Positions 1 to 7,047 of a DNA stretch of 10,354 nt are shown here, one piece after another. The position numbers were made by a program, and so were the translations under genes. The stretch's first letter is position 1, and every line of letters starts with the position of its first letter. Source of the stretch: Euperipatoides rowelli (Eukaryota; Onychophora; Udeonychophora; Euonychophora; Peripatopsidae); assembly GCA_003024985.2 (NCBI GenBank), contig PXIH01S0030845.1. The stretch is one strand, 5' to 3'. The notes under the pieces are model-generated. The model searched no databases and had not been told where the DNA came from. It saw only the letters and a program-made list of their open reading frames with translations.

Positions 1-24
1 TATATATACACACACACACACACA
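1..24. repeat. TA/CA dinucleotide microsatellite
   Basis: Four TA units run directly into eight CA units. The tract touches the window edge, so its full length is unknown. Simple sequence with no coding role. Confidence 0.95.
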
Positions 25-44
25 AGGGTATCCGTTGCATTACA

Positions 45-690
45 CATAATGCAAAATGGAAAACTGCCATCTTGTGCCAGTTAATTCAGAGTGGGAGGTG
101 CATCTATTGTAAAACAGGAAATAGAAGTCTGCCTTCTTGGATTTTTTCAATGCATCATGGGGCTGACCCAGAACCTTAGACAATAGAACAGGAAATGCTA
201 TCCATATTAAAATCAAACAGGAACCGGAAGTTATCTCGGATCAAGTGACTTTCTGGTCTAGAACCTAAGACAATAGAACAGGAAGTGAGCCATCATGGAT
301 GACATCATTTCATGTCCTAGAACCTAAGACAATAGAACAGGAAATGGAAATCCTCCATCTTGTGCCAGTTAATCCAGAGTGGGAGGTGCATCCATCGGAA
401 AAACAGGAAACGGAAGTTGGCCATCTTGGATATTTTGCAATGCATCATGGGGCTCGCCCAGAACCTAAGACAAAACAGAAAACGTATCCATATTGAAATG
501 GAACTGGAACCAGAAGTCATGTCAGATCATGTGACTTTCTGGCCTAGAACCTAAGACAATAGAACAGGAAGTCAGCCATCTTGGATGACATCATTTCCTG
601 GCCTAGAACCTAAGAACAGGAAACGGAAATCCACCATATTGTGCCAGTTAATGCAGAGTGGGAGGGGCATCTATCGGGAAAACAGGAAAC
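45..690. repeat. Complex satellite, about 285-bp higher-order unit, 2.2 copies
   Basis: The block starting CATCTTGTGCCAGTTAAT recurs at 68, 356 and 635 (CATATTG in the last copy), giving periods of 288 and 279 bp. Inside each unit a subunit containing AGAACCTAAGACAATAGAAC followed by AGGAA recurs near 170, 260, 319, 470, 546 and 605, at variable spacing, which indicates a higher-order repeat grown from a roughly 50-60-bp ancestor. The subunits also carry GCCATCTTG, ACAGGAAGT and GATGACATCAT. Copies are diverged, with single-base changes and small indels. Short reading frames inside it are by-products of the repeat and are not genes. Confidence 0.9.
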
Positions 691-733
691 TTTGACCTTT
701 TCTTTCCTTATTTATAAAATCAAAATAACTCAG

Positions 734-889
734 ATCTATCTACCTACCTCCTTCCTACCCTCTCTGTCTCCCTACCTATCTCCCAACCCTCCCTACTTCA
801 TTTCTACCTCCCTTCCTCCTTCCTCCCTACTTCCCTACCTCCCTCCTTTCCTCTCTCTCTATGTCCCTGCCTACCTATCTACTTACCTT
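734..889. repeat. Polypyrimidine low-complexity tract
   Basis: About 155 bases of almost pure C/T on the plus strand, built from degenerate CTAC, CTTC, CCTA and CTCC tetranucleotides with a CTCTCTCT run near 850. It begins soon after the last satellite copy ends. The 88-codon reading frame crossing it is low-complexity and not a gene. Such homopyrimidine tracts can adopt triplex DNA, but that is only a possibility here. Confidence 0.85.
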
Positions 890-1235
890 TTTAATGAACA
901 TGTTTAAAAATACAAATTTTATTTGCAATTGCAAAAAGTGTCGACTATAAATATAAAATATCTCTAAATAAAATTACGAAAAACAATATTATATTTAAAT
1001 TTACATATTGTTTTGTGCCACATACTCTTTACATTTTTTTTTTTTTTGGACCATAAAATAAATTTTTTATTCTCCATAATAAAACTCTAATCCAAAACTT
1101 TTATTTTTCTAGTGCAGCAATAATTATGATAATAATAATAATTGTTTTTAAAACTTTTTTATTGGCAAAAATCCAAAATTTTTCTTTTTTTTTTTTTCTT
1201 TTTCTCTCGCACTGGGATTATCCTAAAACAAATTA
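890..1235. other. AT-rich intergenic stretch, no gene seen
   Basis: Contains a T14 run at 1034-1047, a second T-rich run near 1185-1203 and a short (ATA)n patch near 1128-1143. No coding or RNA gene signal is visible. Confidence 0.7.
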
Positions 1236-1360
1236 TCTCTATGTGTCTGTCACTCCGAACCCTTTAAATTGATTATCATCCAAATGGTCGATCAATTGGT
1301 CATTTATCCCCAATAGTTTGTCAAATTGACTTGCAGTTTTTGGTGTTAGGTTGGTTTTAA

Positions 1361-1412
1361 TGAGGATTGATCGATTGATCGGCAATCAATTGATCCATTG
1401 ATCGATCTGTTA
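1361..1412. repeat. GATC/ATTGAT-rich quasi-palindromic patch
   Basis: GATTGATC and its complement-like ATCAATTGATC recur several times within about 50 bp, including the hairpin ATTGAT-CGGCA-ATCAAT. Related GTCGATCAATTGGTC lies upstream near 1287. It sits just before the 128-bp tandem duplication and looks like expanded simple sequence. Confidence 0.6.
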
Positions 1413-1429
1413 GTCAATTTTGATGGGTT

Positions 1430-1684
1430 AAAATCAAAAAATTTTAAAATGCTCCGATTAAGTGAAATTGGAAATTTGTGTTATCCTAGAGGTCTAGAAT
1501 ATGTATGTAAAAGGTCAAGGTCCTAGGTGGTCACATGGGGGTGTTAGGGGGCACCAAAAATTGAAATTTTTTAAAATGCGCCGATCCCGTTCACATTTGA
1601 AATTTATGTCACCCTATACTTCTAGAATATGTATGTAAAACATCAAGGTCCTAGGTGGTTATATGGAGGTGTTAGGAGGGCCCA
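1430..1684. repeat. Two-copy tandem repeat, period about 128 bp
   Basis: TCTAGAATATGTATGTAAAA occurs at 1493 and again at 1621. The flanking blocks also match in order: AAAATTTTAAAATGC(T/G)CCGAT, then the TCTAGAATATG block, then TCAAGGTCCTAGGTGGT, then GGTGTTAGG. A third partial copy starts with AAAAAATCAAATTTTTTAGG near 1684. No reading frame runs through both copies. Confidence 0.85.
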
Positions 1685-2041
1685 AAAAATCAAATTTTTT
1701 AGGACATTTTTTGGGTGGATGGTGTGAGGGGACCAAATAACATGGGAGTGTTTAAAATTCCCGTTGATTTTGAAGGGGCATATACTAGTTATTAACTCTT
1801 AATTTTTTATTTTTCTGCCATGTAACAAACATACCACGAAAATCATTTTTATCTATGGGCAGAGAAAATTTTATTATTCTCATTACTAGCAGGAAACCAT
1901 AATTAGAAATATTTAGAAACTTATTAATTTTCAACAAATCTTAACTAGTAAATTTATTGTTATAAGGTAATAACAGGCCATTTCAACTCATAGAACCTTT
2001 CATGCCTAGTATTTGAGCCAACTGACATTAGTAGTAAATTG

Positions 2042-2049
2042 TATAAATA
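2042..2049 (+). promoter_or_regulatory. TATA-like box upstream of RING gene
   Basis: TATAAATA lies 289 bases before the ORF start and about 115 bases before a candidate splice donor at 2165, so a transcript starting near 2075 would give a short first exon. In DNA this AT-rich the motif is common by chance, so the call rests mainly on its position. Confidence 0.3.
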
Positions 2050-2164
2050 TATTGCAGGACCTGGCATCCCTTATAATAGCAGCACTTGGTAGTAATCTTG
2101 CCTAATGACTCTATACCCAAGCATCATGATAATTAAACAATATAATTGTTATTGTTCTAACAAT

Positions 2165-2254
2165 GTAAGTATTATATTGTTATCTTTACATTATTCTTTT
2201 CTCCACTTTTATATTATTATCAAGCATTGTTATCACATAAAATCTTCTTTACAG
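2165..2254 (+). other. Candidate 90-bp intron in the 5' leader
   Basis: The 5' end reads AAT|GTAAGTATT, a good donor. The 3' end is a T/C-rich run finishing CTTCTTTACAG, a good acceptor. The 83 bases between the acceptor and the RING ATG contain no other ATG, which fits a 5'-UTR exon. An upstream ATG in the putative first exon (near 2105) would read about 24 codons through the splice and stop early in exon 2. This is inference from consensus signals only. Confidence 0.35.
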
Positions 2255-2337
2255 CCAATATCCTAATAATTCAAACTAAAAAATTGATAAGATCTTAACA
2301 GAACCTAAGATAATAGACTTCCAAACTTAGTGTAGTG

Positions 2338-2907
2338 ATGTTAAGTCAAAAGGTCATAGACATAGGAATGACAGCTAAAGAGTTTGAAAAGAAATTTAGA
2401 TGCAGTATATGTTGGTCTCCAAGTCTACGAATGATATATGGACAATGCCAGCATAAAATATGTGAACGATGTTTATATAATAGCATGGGATTTTGTAGAA
2501 TGGAATCCGGCCAATGTCCATTATGCCGAAAAAAATATTCCTTCCCTCTATGCAAGCCTGAGGTTCCTAATGAAAACATAGAAATACAAAAAATATTGGG
2601 AGTTCTGACTTGTCCTAACCAAGGGTGTAATGAAGAATATTGGGAATGGGAAAAGGAAGCACATGTAGAGATATGTGAGGAGACAATGATGAAAAAACTA
2701 AAAGAGGAGTTAAAATATAATGGTACTAATGAAAATGAGTCATCAGTACCATTATATGATGCTTCTGATGAATATGCTGGACAAGAACATTATTTGGGTG
2801 AGTATAATGAATTTTTGGATGATCAGGAGGATTTCAATTTTAATGTCTATGATTATTACTACGACCTCCTAGGACCAGGTACACAGCAGCACTTTTGGGA
2901 AATATAA
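2338..2907 (+). CDS. RING finger / TRAF-type zinc finger protein, probable E3 ubiquitin ligase
   Basis: Intact 189-residue frame. The start chosen is the ATG at 2338, the first ATG after the candidate acceptor; an in-frame TAG at 2314 closes the frame upstream, and the codon before the ATG is GTG, unlikely as a start in a eukaryote. Residues 22-63 form a C3HC4 RING: C22-x2-C25, C37-x-H39, C42-x2-C45, C60-x2-C63. Ile24 sits in the usual E2-contact position and Arg64 in the 'linchpin' position after the last Cys, both typical of active RING E3s. Residues 92-113 show C-x4-C-x11-H-x3-C, a TRAF/SIAH-type zinc-finger half-module, in the place it occupies in TRAF-like and NRDP1-like ligases. A short charged helix-like stretch (about 114-126) precedes an acidic, Tyr/Phe/Asp-rich tail (about 140-175). 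There is no MATH/TRAF-C domain, signal peptide or membrane segment, so it should be cytosolic or nuclear. Shorter than TRAF or NRDP1 proteins. Its substrate is unknown. An intronless coding frame could also mean a retrocopy. Confidence 0.85.
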   Translation: MLSQKVIDIGMTAKEFEKKFRCSICWSPSLRMIYGQCQHKICERCLYNSMGFCRMESGQCPLCRKKYSFPLCKPEVPNENIEIQKILGVLTCPNQGCNEEYWEWEKEAHVEICEETMMKKLKEELKYNGTNENESSVPLYDASDEYAGQEHYLGEYNEFLDDQEDFNFNVYDYYYDLLGPGTQQHFWEI

Positions 2908-3113
2908 AAAGTATTATGCTGACAAGAAGAACATGACATATAATAATGGACAAATTATACAAATTTAATTATTTTGTATATAAAAATTGTTCTTTTGTAA
3001 ACTTTAGTAAGTAAAAAAAGATTAAAAACAAACACGCTATTACTAAATTTTGTTCTATAAGCTATTTTTTAGTGGTTGTGGTGTCATTGATTATAAATTA
3101 TAAATTGATTACA

Positions 3114-3119
3114 AATAAA
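3114..3119 (+). promoter_or_regulatory. Candidate poly(A) signal of RING gene
   Basis: AATAAA lies 207 bases after the RING stop codon, in the right orientation. It sits in the loop of a small AATTGATT/AATCAATT inverted repeat (3103-3125). The motif is frequent by chance in AT-rich DNA. Confidence 0.35.
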
Positions 3120-3125
3120 TCAATT

Positions 3126-3477
3126 ATATTGACTATGTGCCTTTAGTGTGTAAAGGGTTGATGTTCAACTTGTAAGCTTTTGCCCCACAGACGAACGCGT
3201 TTGTTTTTTTTTTATGATTTTAATCAATCTTTGCTTATTCTGAGTTGTCTATTAAACATATAATTCAATGAATAAATTGTGTTCCCGTTAGAAAAGTGTT
3301 TGCCATACTATATGACATTTAAACTGGTGAAAAGGATGAAACTTTTGTTGGTCTAAGCATTTGAAATATACAGCATAATTAATAATAACTATTCGCTAGT
3401 TTGGAATTGGTATTCTACTGAAAGAACTTCACAGCGCCATCTAGGAATTGAAAAAATATAAATATATAACTTCCAAT
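3126..3477. other. AT-rich spacer, no gene seen
   Basis: Between the RING gene and the first LINE relic. It contains a T9 run near 3204 and the phrase CAGCGCCATCTAGG at 3431, but no supported gene, RNA or repeat unit. Confidence 0.6.
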
Positions 3478-4184
3478 AGAATAAGGTATGCTGATGACAT
3501 TCTTATTCTCACGGAAAGTAAGGCCGAATTGGAAATAGCCTTGCTAAAGATCAATATAATTTGAGCACAAAATGGATTGAAATTAATATAGGAAAGACCA
3601 AAGTACTGGTTGGTAACAAAGGAAACATTAAATGCAATATCGAAATGGAAGGTAAATAGTAGAACATGTGAAGGAATAGAGATATTTGGGCAGCTTGATA
3701 AAGAAAGATGGAATAACTACAAAAGAAATCCGAACAAGGATAGGAATGGCAAAATCTGCATTTTGGAAACAAATAGAACTTCTAACAAACATTTTAAAAT
3801 TGAAGATGTTAAAATGCTATGTTTTCAGTTTTCTTATATGGTTGTGAGACTTGGATTTTAACCAAAGACTTGGAAAAGAAGATCGATGCTTTTGATATCT
3901 GGTGGGCAAGAAGAATGTTGAAAATAAAATGGATAGATTTGATCAGAAATGAGGAAGTGTGGAAAAGATGGGGAGGCAGCTGTAGACTATTGGATGAAGT
4001 AAGGAAGAGGAAATGGGAATATGCCAGGCATGTATTGAGAGGATCTGCAGAAATTAGACTAGGAACAGCATTTAAGGGATGAACAGAAAGGGGAAAAAGA
4101 AGAGAATGGTTGGATGATCTTAAGGACTGGACTAGCAGACAATTTTCTATATTAAAAAGAGAGCACACCCAATATTATATATAG
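3478..4184 (+). mobile_element. RTE-type LINE, decayed 3' part (RT to C-terminus)
   Basis: The relic opens inside the reverse transcriptase at motif C: IRYADDILIL, with the YADD codons at 3487-3498. A frame change leads into INIGKTKVLV (the GKTK motif after motif C), then a further change into the post-RT region. YGCETW is encoded at 3837-3854, followed by IDAFDIWWARRMLKI, NEEVWKR, HVLRG and REWLDDLKDW, and a stop at 4182-4184. This order (YGCETW, F-W-RR-L, N-E-V, H-LR, WLDD/WIDNI) is the conserved C-terminal signature of RTE-clade LINEs such as BovB. Defects include in-frame stops near 3572 and at 4080-4082 and a frameshift near 3825, and everything upstream of motif C is missing, as expected for 5'-truncated reverse transcription. 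Not functional. Confidence 0.85.
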
Positions 4185-5180
4185 TAAGTAGATGAGAGGC
4201 AAAGTTACAGTCCAGTCCTATGATGTACTTCAGTTTCAAGATGTCCAACATCGAATTTTAGAATATAGTGCATTATGGGTAATAATAGTGCATTATAACT
4301 AACTGATGTCATCACCTCTTGTGTAGAACAACAATCTTGACTAGCCAAATAACTTTTGACCATATGTGATGTCTGATCACGATGCATTATGTATAGTCCT
4401 AAAGGTTTATATAGATCATAAATCATGGAAATCACTGAATACTCGTGGAAATTGCCACAGTTTTTTGGAAATTCCCTTAAAGGAAATCAGTCATGCCAAT
4501 GATACTATATATAAAATTTAAAAAAATGAAATATATATTTAGCATGCTGAATCGAGTTGTGGTATTTTCAATTTAATACAGAAATTCCCAATGTTTAGTC
4601 ACGTTTAAAATTTTCAACAATAATGAAAAGTGAAAGGTAAACAAAGATGAATGAAGGTGATGGTTCCTTGTTGGTATTGCTGAGTCTATATCAAAAGTTG
4701 CAAAAGTGTGAATACTATTTATTTATTTATTTATTTTTCAGCAGCGTTCAAAATTCAGGTCAGAGAAAAACAAGTAACATTGGATATAAAGAAAAATACA
4801 AATGTGTCATACAATCATGTTATTCGGAGTTAAGAAAATAGGATTGCAATACAAATCATTATTTAAAACCATATTAGGTAAGGGACAGGTGTAAGGAGGA
4901 TAATAAGGAAGTGAAAGGAGAAATAATTTAAAGTATAAAAGTTTATCAAAAAATGATTGCACAGTATAATTACTAGATTAACTGAAAGAATTAAAACTTA
5001 ATAATTTTAAGACTTTGTTTTAATTGAATCGCTTTTTTTATTGCCGGGATTATATTACCTATTAAGCTACAGGGTATAGAAGACCATAAATATCAAATAT
5101 AGGGCTTTAGTTTCTTAGGGTCTGTTCTCTTTTATAGTATATAGCAGAACAGTTATTATTATTTATTACTTCTTTTAGTC
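4185..5180. other. Intergenic DNA with short simple repeats, no gene seen
   Basis: Contains a 20-bp-period duplication of ATAGTGCATTAT at 4265-4276 and 4285-4296, with a related GATGCATTATG near 4381; a near-palindrome TGATGTCATCA around 4304; and a (TTTA)n microsatellite at 4716-4737. The short reading frames at 4205-4435 (minus) and 4647-4841 (plus) resemble no known family and look fortuitous. Confidence 0.6.
4716..4737. repeat. (TTTA)n microsatellite
   Basis: About five ATTT units followed by TTTTCAG. The latter resembles a splice acceptor, but no coding exon follows. Confidence 0.85.
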
Positions 5181-5184
5181 ATTT

Positions 5185-5225
5185 CGAAATTACCAGTTGA
5201 ATCACACATTCAACTGGTAATTTCG
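5185..5225. repeat. Perfect 18-bp inverted repeat with 5-base loop
   Basis: CGAAATTACCAGTTGAAT at 5185-5202 is the exact reverse complement of 5208-5225, separated by CACAC. One G-T wobble and two A-T pairs extend the stem outward. It ends only 28 bases before the 5' edge of the CR1/Jockey-like LINE relic. Its role is unknown: it may be a residual terminal hairpin of an older insertion. The loop is too small for a typical miRNA precursor. Confidence 0.9.
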
Positions 5226-5252
5226 GAAATTAGTAAATAATTATTTTTAATC

Positions 5253-5697
5253 TATAAATTGAAAAGATTGGGTATGGATAAGATTGCTCTTACGAATTTA
5301 TATAAAACATTTATAAGACCTAGCACTGAATATTACTCACAAATTTGGTCCAAATGCAATTACCCAAAATCAATCAAATGTCAATGAGATGCTGCAAAAA
5401 TGAATTGTTCGTATCCTCATGGGTAAAGATTTTATTTGATATGATCATCCTTTGAATCACTTAATCTCCAAACCCTTAGTGAGAGAAGAAATACTTCGAT
5501 GCATCAATTCTTTCCAAAAGGTTTTTTCCTCAATTTCTTCCTGATACTTGTAGGAAGGTGTTTACCCATTATACTAGAATAGGTTGTTTAGACACTTTGC
5601 ATGTACCAATAGATACTTGACCTCTACGATTCCAAATATCATTAAAATATTAAATTCTTCATAAGTGTATTAGGTATCTTCTTATATTATCAATATC
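5253..5697 (+). mobile_element. CR1/Jockey-like LINE relic, left part, interrupted by foldback element
   Basis: Translation from 5253 gives YKLKRLGMDK, then LYKTFIRPSTEYYSQIW, a strong match to the post-RT signature (K-LG...LYK..IRP..EY.S.IW) found in CR1, Jockey and related LINEs. Later pieces in shifted frames read LNLQTLSERRN and LPDTCRKVFTHYTR, followed by LHVPI and RFQ, in the order expected for the conserved tail of these ORF2 proteins. There are several stops and frameshifts. The relic lacks everything 5' of this region. It stops where the foldback element begins and resumes beyond it with a poly-A signal and (AAT)n tail. The last eight bases (5690-5697) are duplicated at 7048-7055. 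Confidence 0.75.
5690..5697. repeat. Target-site duplication, left copy
   Basis: TCAATATC flanks the foldback element exactly, with the matching copy at 7048-7055. The adjoining outer bases differ, so the duplication is 8 bp. Confidence 0.8.
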
Positions 5698-5970
5698 GAG
5701 GCTGGTCCACATTGCTGGCCCAGCAGGTTTTAGCAATTTCCCTATTTTTGTCTAAACAATATATAGAGTAGACACTCACCTTCAAGCTGGCATATTGGAG
5801 AACACTCCCTTGTCCACGGTTCGCATTCTTTTGGCCAAAATATATCGTCCGAAATCAAAGTTTTCATGTTTATATCGCCATCACTGTTAGTTTACCACCT
5901 GGTGAGTTTTTCTAGAATTACAAGAGGGACTAGTTTTACAAACCAACAAGTCTGCATCATAACGAGGTTC
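5698..5970 (+). repeat. Foldback element, left terminal inverted repeat
   Basis: Pairs with 6801-7047. Especially conserved blocks are 5703-5720 with 7025-7042 (18 of 18), 5770-5806 with 6932-6968 (37 of 37), and 5955-5970 with 6801-6816 (16 of 16). The left arm carries about 30 extra bases near 5883-5914 that the right arm lacks, and the right arm has about 7 extra near 6969-6975. The minus strand across 5773-5783 reads AAG|GTGAGTG, a strong splice-donor consensus pointing out of the element. Confidence 0.9.
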
Positions 5971-6004
5971 TAAGTAGAGGTTCTGAGTATTTTGCTCGGG
6001 AATT

Positions 6005-6037
6005 GGGAATTATATTTCTCTGGGAATTATATTTCTC
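6005..6037. repeat. 17-bp tandem duplication in left arm
   Basis: GGGAATTATATTTCTC occurs at 6005-6020 and 6022-6037. It is a small slippage duplication specific to the left arm of the foldback element. Confidence 0.85.
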
Positions 6038-6125
6038 CGCAACGAAGGGCTTTTTTTTTCAAAATGTGCATAACTAGCTATATTTTTATAACTTCTATGG
6101 ATGATTCAGGGTTTGTTTGTTTTTT

Positions 6126-6171
6126 TGATGAAGGGTGTATTTGTGGGTATTGCACCCGCTGGTGTAGATTT
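6126..6171 (+). repeat. Inner inverted repeat S, left copy
   Basis: Pairs with 6285-6330 with few mismatches. The shared core is GATGAAGGGTGTATTTGTGG. The two copies enclose a spacer of about 113 bp and would form the innermost stem of the foldback. Confidence 0.9.
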
Positions 6172-6199
6172 CTTAATATTATATTGGATTTTATGCTCT

Positions 6200-6281
6200 G
6201 GATCTGAAGTATTTTTAGCGTGAACTAGCTCTATTTTGGCGATTGGAAAATGTCAATCAAAATGAGGATCTGAAAGATATT
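6200..6281 (+). repeat. Inverted copy of internal unit A
   Basis: This stretch is an imperfect reverse complement of 6412-6492; shared landmarks are GGATCT.AAGTATTTTT, CTATTTTGGCGAT and GAGGATCTGAAA. It shows that the left half of the element also ends in the same internal unit as the right half. Confidence 0.75.
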
Positions 6282-6284
6282 AAA

Positions 6285-6330
6285 AAATCTACAACAGTGA
6301 GCACAATACCCACAAATACACCCTTCATCA
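6285..6330 (-). repeat. Inner inverted repeat S, right copy
   Basis: Reverse complement of 6126-6171. Its last 16 bases (6315-6330) are duplicated in tandem at 6331-6346. Confidence 0.9.
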
Positions 6331-6374
6331 AATACACCCTTCATCAAAAAAAAACCTAACCCTGAATAATACAC

Positions 6375-6500
6375 ATTTTGAAATTAATACAAAATACATT
6401 CGTGGCGAGAAAAATATTTCAGATCCTCGTTGGAATTGATATTTTCATATCGCCAAAATATAGTTAGTTTAGGGAAAAAATACTTAAGATCCTCGTAATG
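6375..6500 (-). repeat. Internal direct repeat, copy A
   Basis: About 126 bp, matched by 6669-6795 at an offset of 294. Both run from ATTTTGAAAT through GTGGCGAGA, ATTTCAGA and AAAATATAG to CCTCGTAATG. Copy A is closer to the element centre. Confidence 0.8.
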
Positions 6501-6668
6501 CAGCATATTTCGAAAGAGCCTAAAATCCTCTAGATTGAGAGACACTGACATTATAAAAGTGGCTTGTTTACGAGCAAATAACCTGATCCTCGTTATCATG
6601 CACAATTTGAATTTATTAAAAAGAGCCTGTTTGTAAGAAAATAAACTCTCATCCTGATAGTTATGTAG

Positions 6669-6795
6669 ATTTTGAAATGAATAAAATATGCATTAGTGGC
6701 GAGATAAAAATTTCAGAAACTCGTTATGAGTGATAGTTTTTAATCATCAAAATATAGCAAATTTACAAAAATATATTTTTTTAATCCTCGTAATG
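6669..6795 (-). repeat. Internal direct repeat, copy B
   Basis: Second copy of the 126-bp unit. The 294-bp A-to-B spacing accounts for the right half of the element being about 285 bp longer than the left. The DNA between A and B also has degenerate units starting ATCCTCGT (6587) and ATCCTGATAGT (about 6650). Confidence 0.8.
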
Positions 6796-6800
6796 ACTCC

Positions 6801-7047
6801 GAACCTCGTTATGATGCTGACTTGTTGATTTGTAAAACTAGTCCCTCTTGCAATTAATGGCGATATAAAGATGAAAACGATGTTTTCCCGGGATATATTT
6901 TGGCAAAACGAACGCAAACCGTGGACAACGAAGTGTTCTCCAATATGCCAGCTTGAAGGTGAGTGTCTAATGTCTATTCTATATATTGGTTAGACATAAA
7001 TAGGGAAATTGCTAAAACCTGTTTGGCCAGCAATGTGGACCATCCCC
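6801..7047 (-). repeat. Foldback element, right terminal inverted repeat
   Basis: Inverted partner of 5698-5970. On the plus strand 6956-6965 reads AAG|GTGAGTG, the outward-facing donor-like motif seen in mirror position in the left arm. Confidence 0.9.

Larger units (their letters stand above)
1236..1789 (+). mobile_element. Possible non-autonomous Helitron-like repeat block
   Basis: The block begins TCTCTATG immediately after an A and ends CTAGT immediately before a T, matching the TC...CTRRT ends and A^T insertion site known for Helitrons. Inside are a GATC-rich patch and a 128-bp tandem duplication, with a base composition unlike the AT-rich flanks. Against the call, the hairpin expected just before the 3' end is weak (only a CCC/GGG pairing near 1770 and 1776-1779), no Rep/helicase coding is present, and TC and CTAGT are short enough to occur by chance. 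It could equally be an unclassified dispersed repeat. Confidence 0.25.
5698..7047. mobile_element. Non-autonomous foldback DNA transposon, 1350 bp
   Basis: The two ends are long inverted copies of each other and are bordered by an 8-bp direct repeat, TCAATATC, which is direct evidence of transposition. The tips read GAGGCTGGTCCACATTG (left) and GGGGATGGTCCACATTG (right, reverse complement). Inside lie further inverted and direct repeats, so nearly the whole element can fold on itself. No transposase reading frame is present; a 71-codon frame at 5992-6207 is cysteine-rich noise within the arms. An 8-bp duplication is usual for hAT and P superfamilies and within the range of Merlin, but the tips do not clearly match a hAT end, so the superfamily stays open. 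The element sits within the 3' region of a LINE and is therefore younger than it. Confidence 0.85.

Noticed and set aside
299-554. Overlapping open frames in the satellite region on both strands
   Set aside because: They follow the tandem repeat period, occur in several frames at once and resemble no protein family.
36-690. Possible CRISPR-like array because repeats alternate with other sequence
   Set aside because: The intervening pieces are themselves repeated in the next unit and spacing is irregular, as in satellite DNA. The surrounding elements are eukaryotic.
641-907. 88-codon frame rich in Ser, Pro, Leu and Tyr
   Set aside because: It is a direct translation of the polypyrimidine tract; low complexity explains it fully.
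2346-2579. 77-codon minus-strand frame under the RING gene
   Set aside because: It is the shadow of the RING-coding strand; the plus-strand protein has all zinc ligands in family spacing.
3809-4168. 119-codon minus-strand frame
   Set aside because: It lies opposite the RTE-type LINE coding region, whose plus-strand motifs are clear. The minus frame is a low-information Ser/Leu/His-rich shadow.
5992-6207. 71-codon Cys/Phe-rich frame as a possible small secreted protein or transposase remnant
   Set aside because: It spans the inverted-repeat interior of the foldback element, has no signal-peptide layout at its start and no transposase motif.
6285-6346. Inner stem of the foldback as a possible miRNA or structured RNA gene
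   Set aside because: The stem is explained by the element's arm symmetry, its spacer is about 113 bp, and nothing indicates independent transcription.
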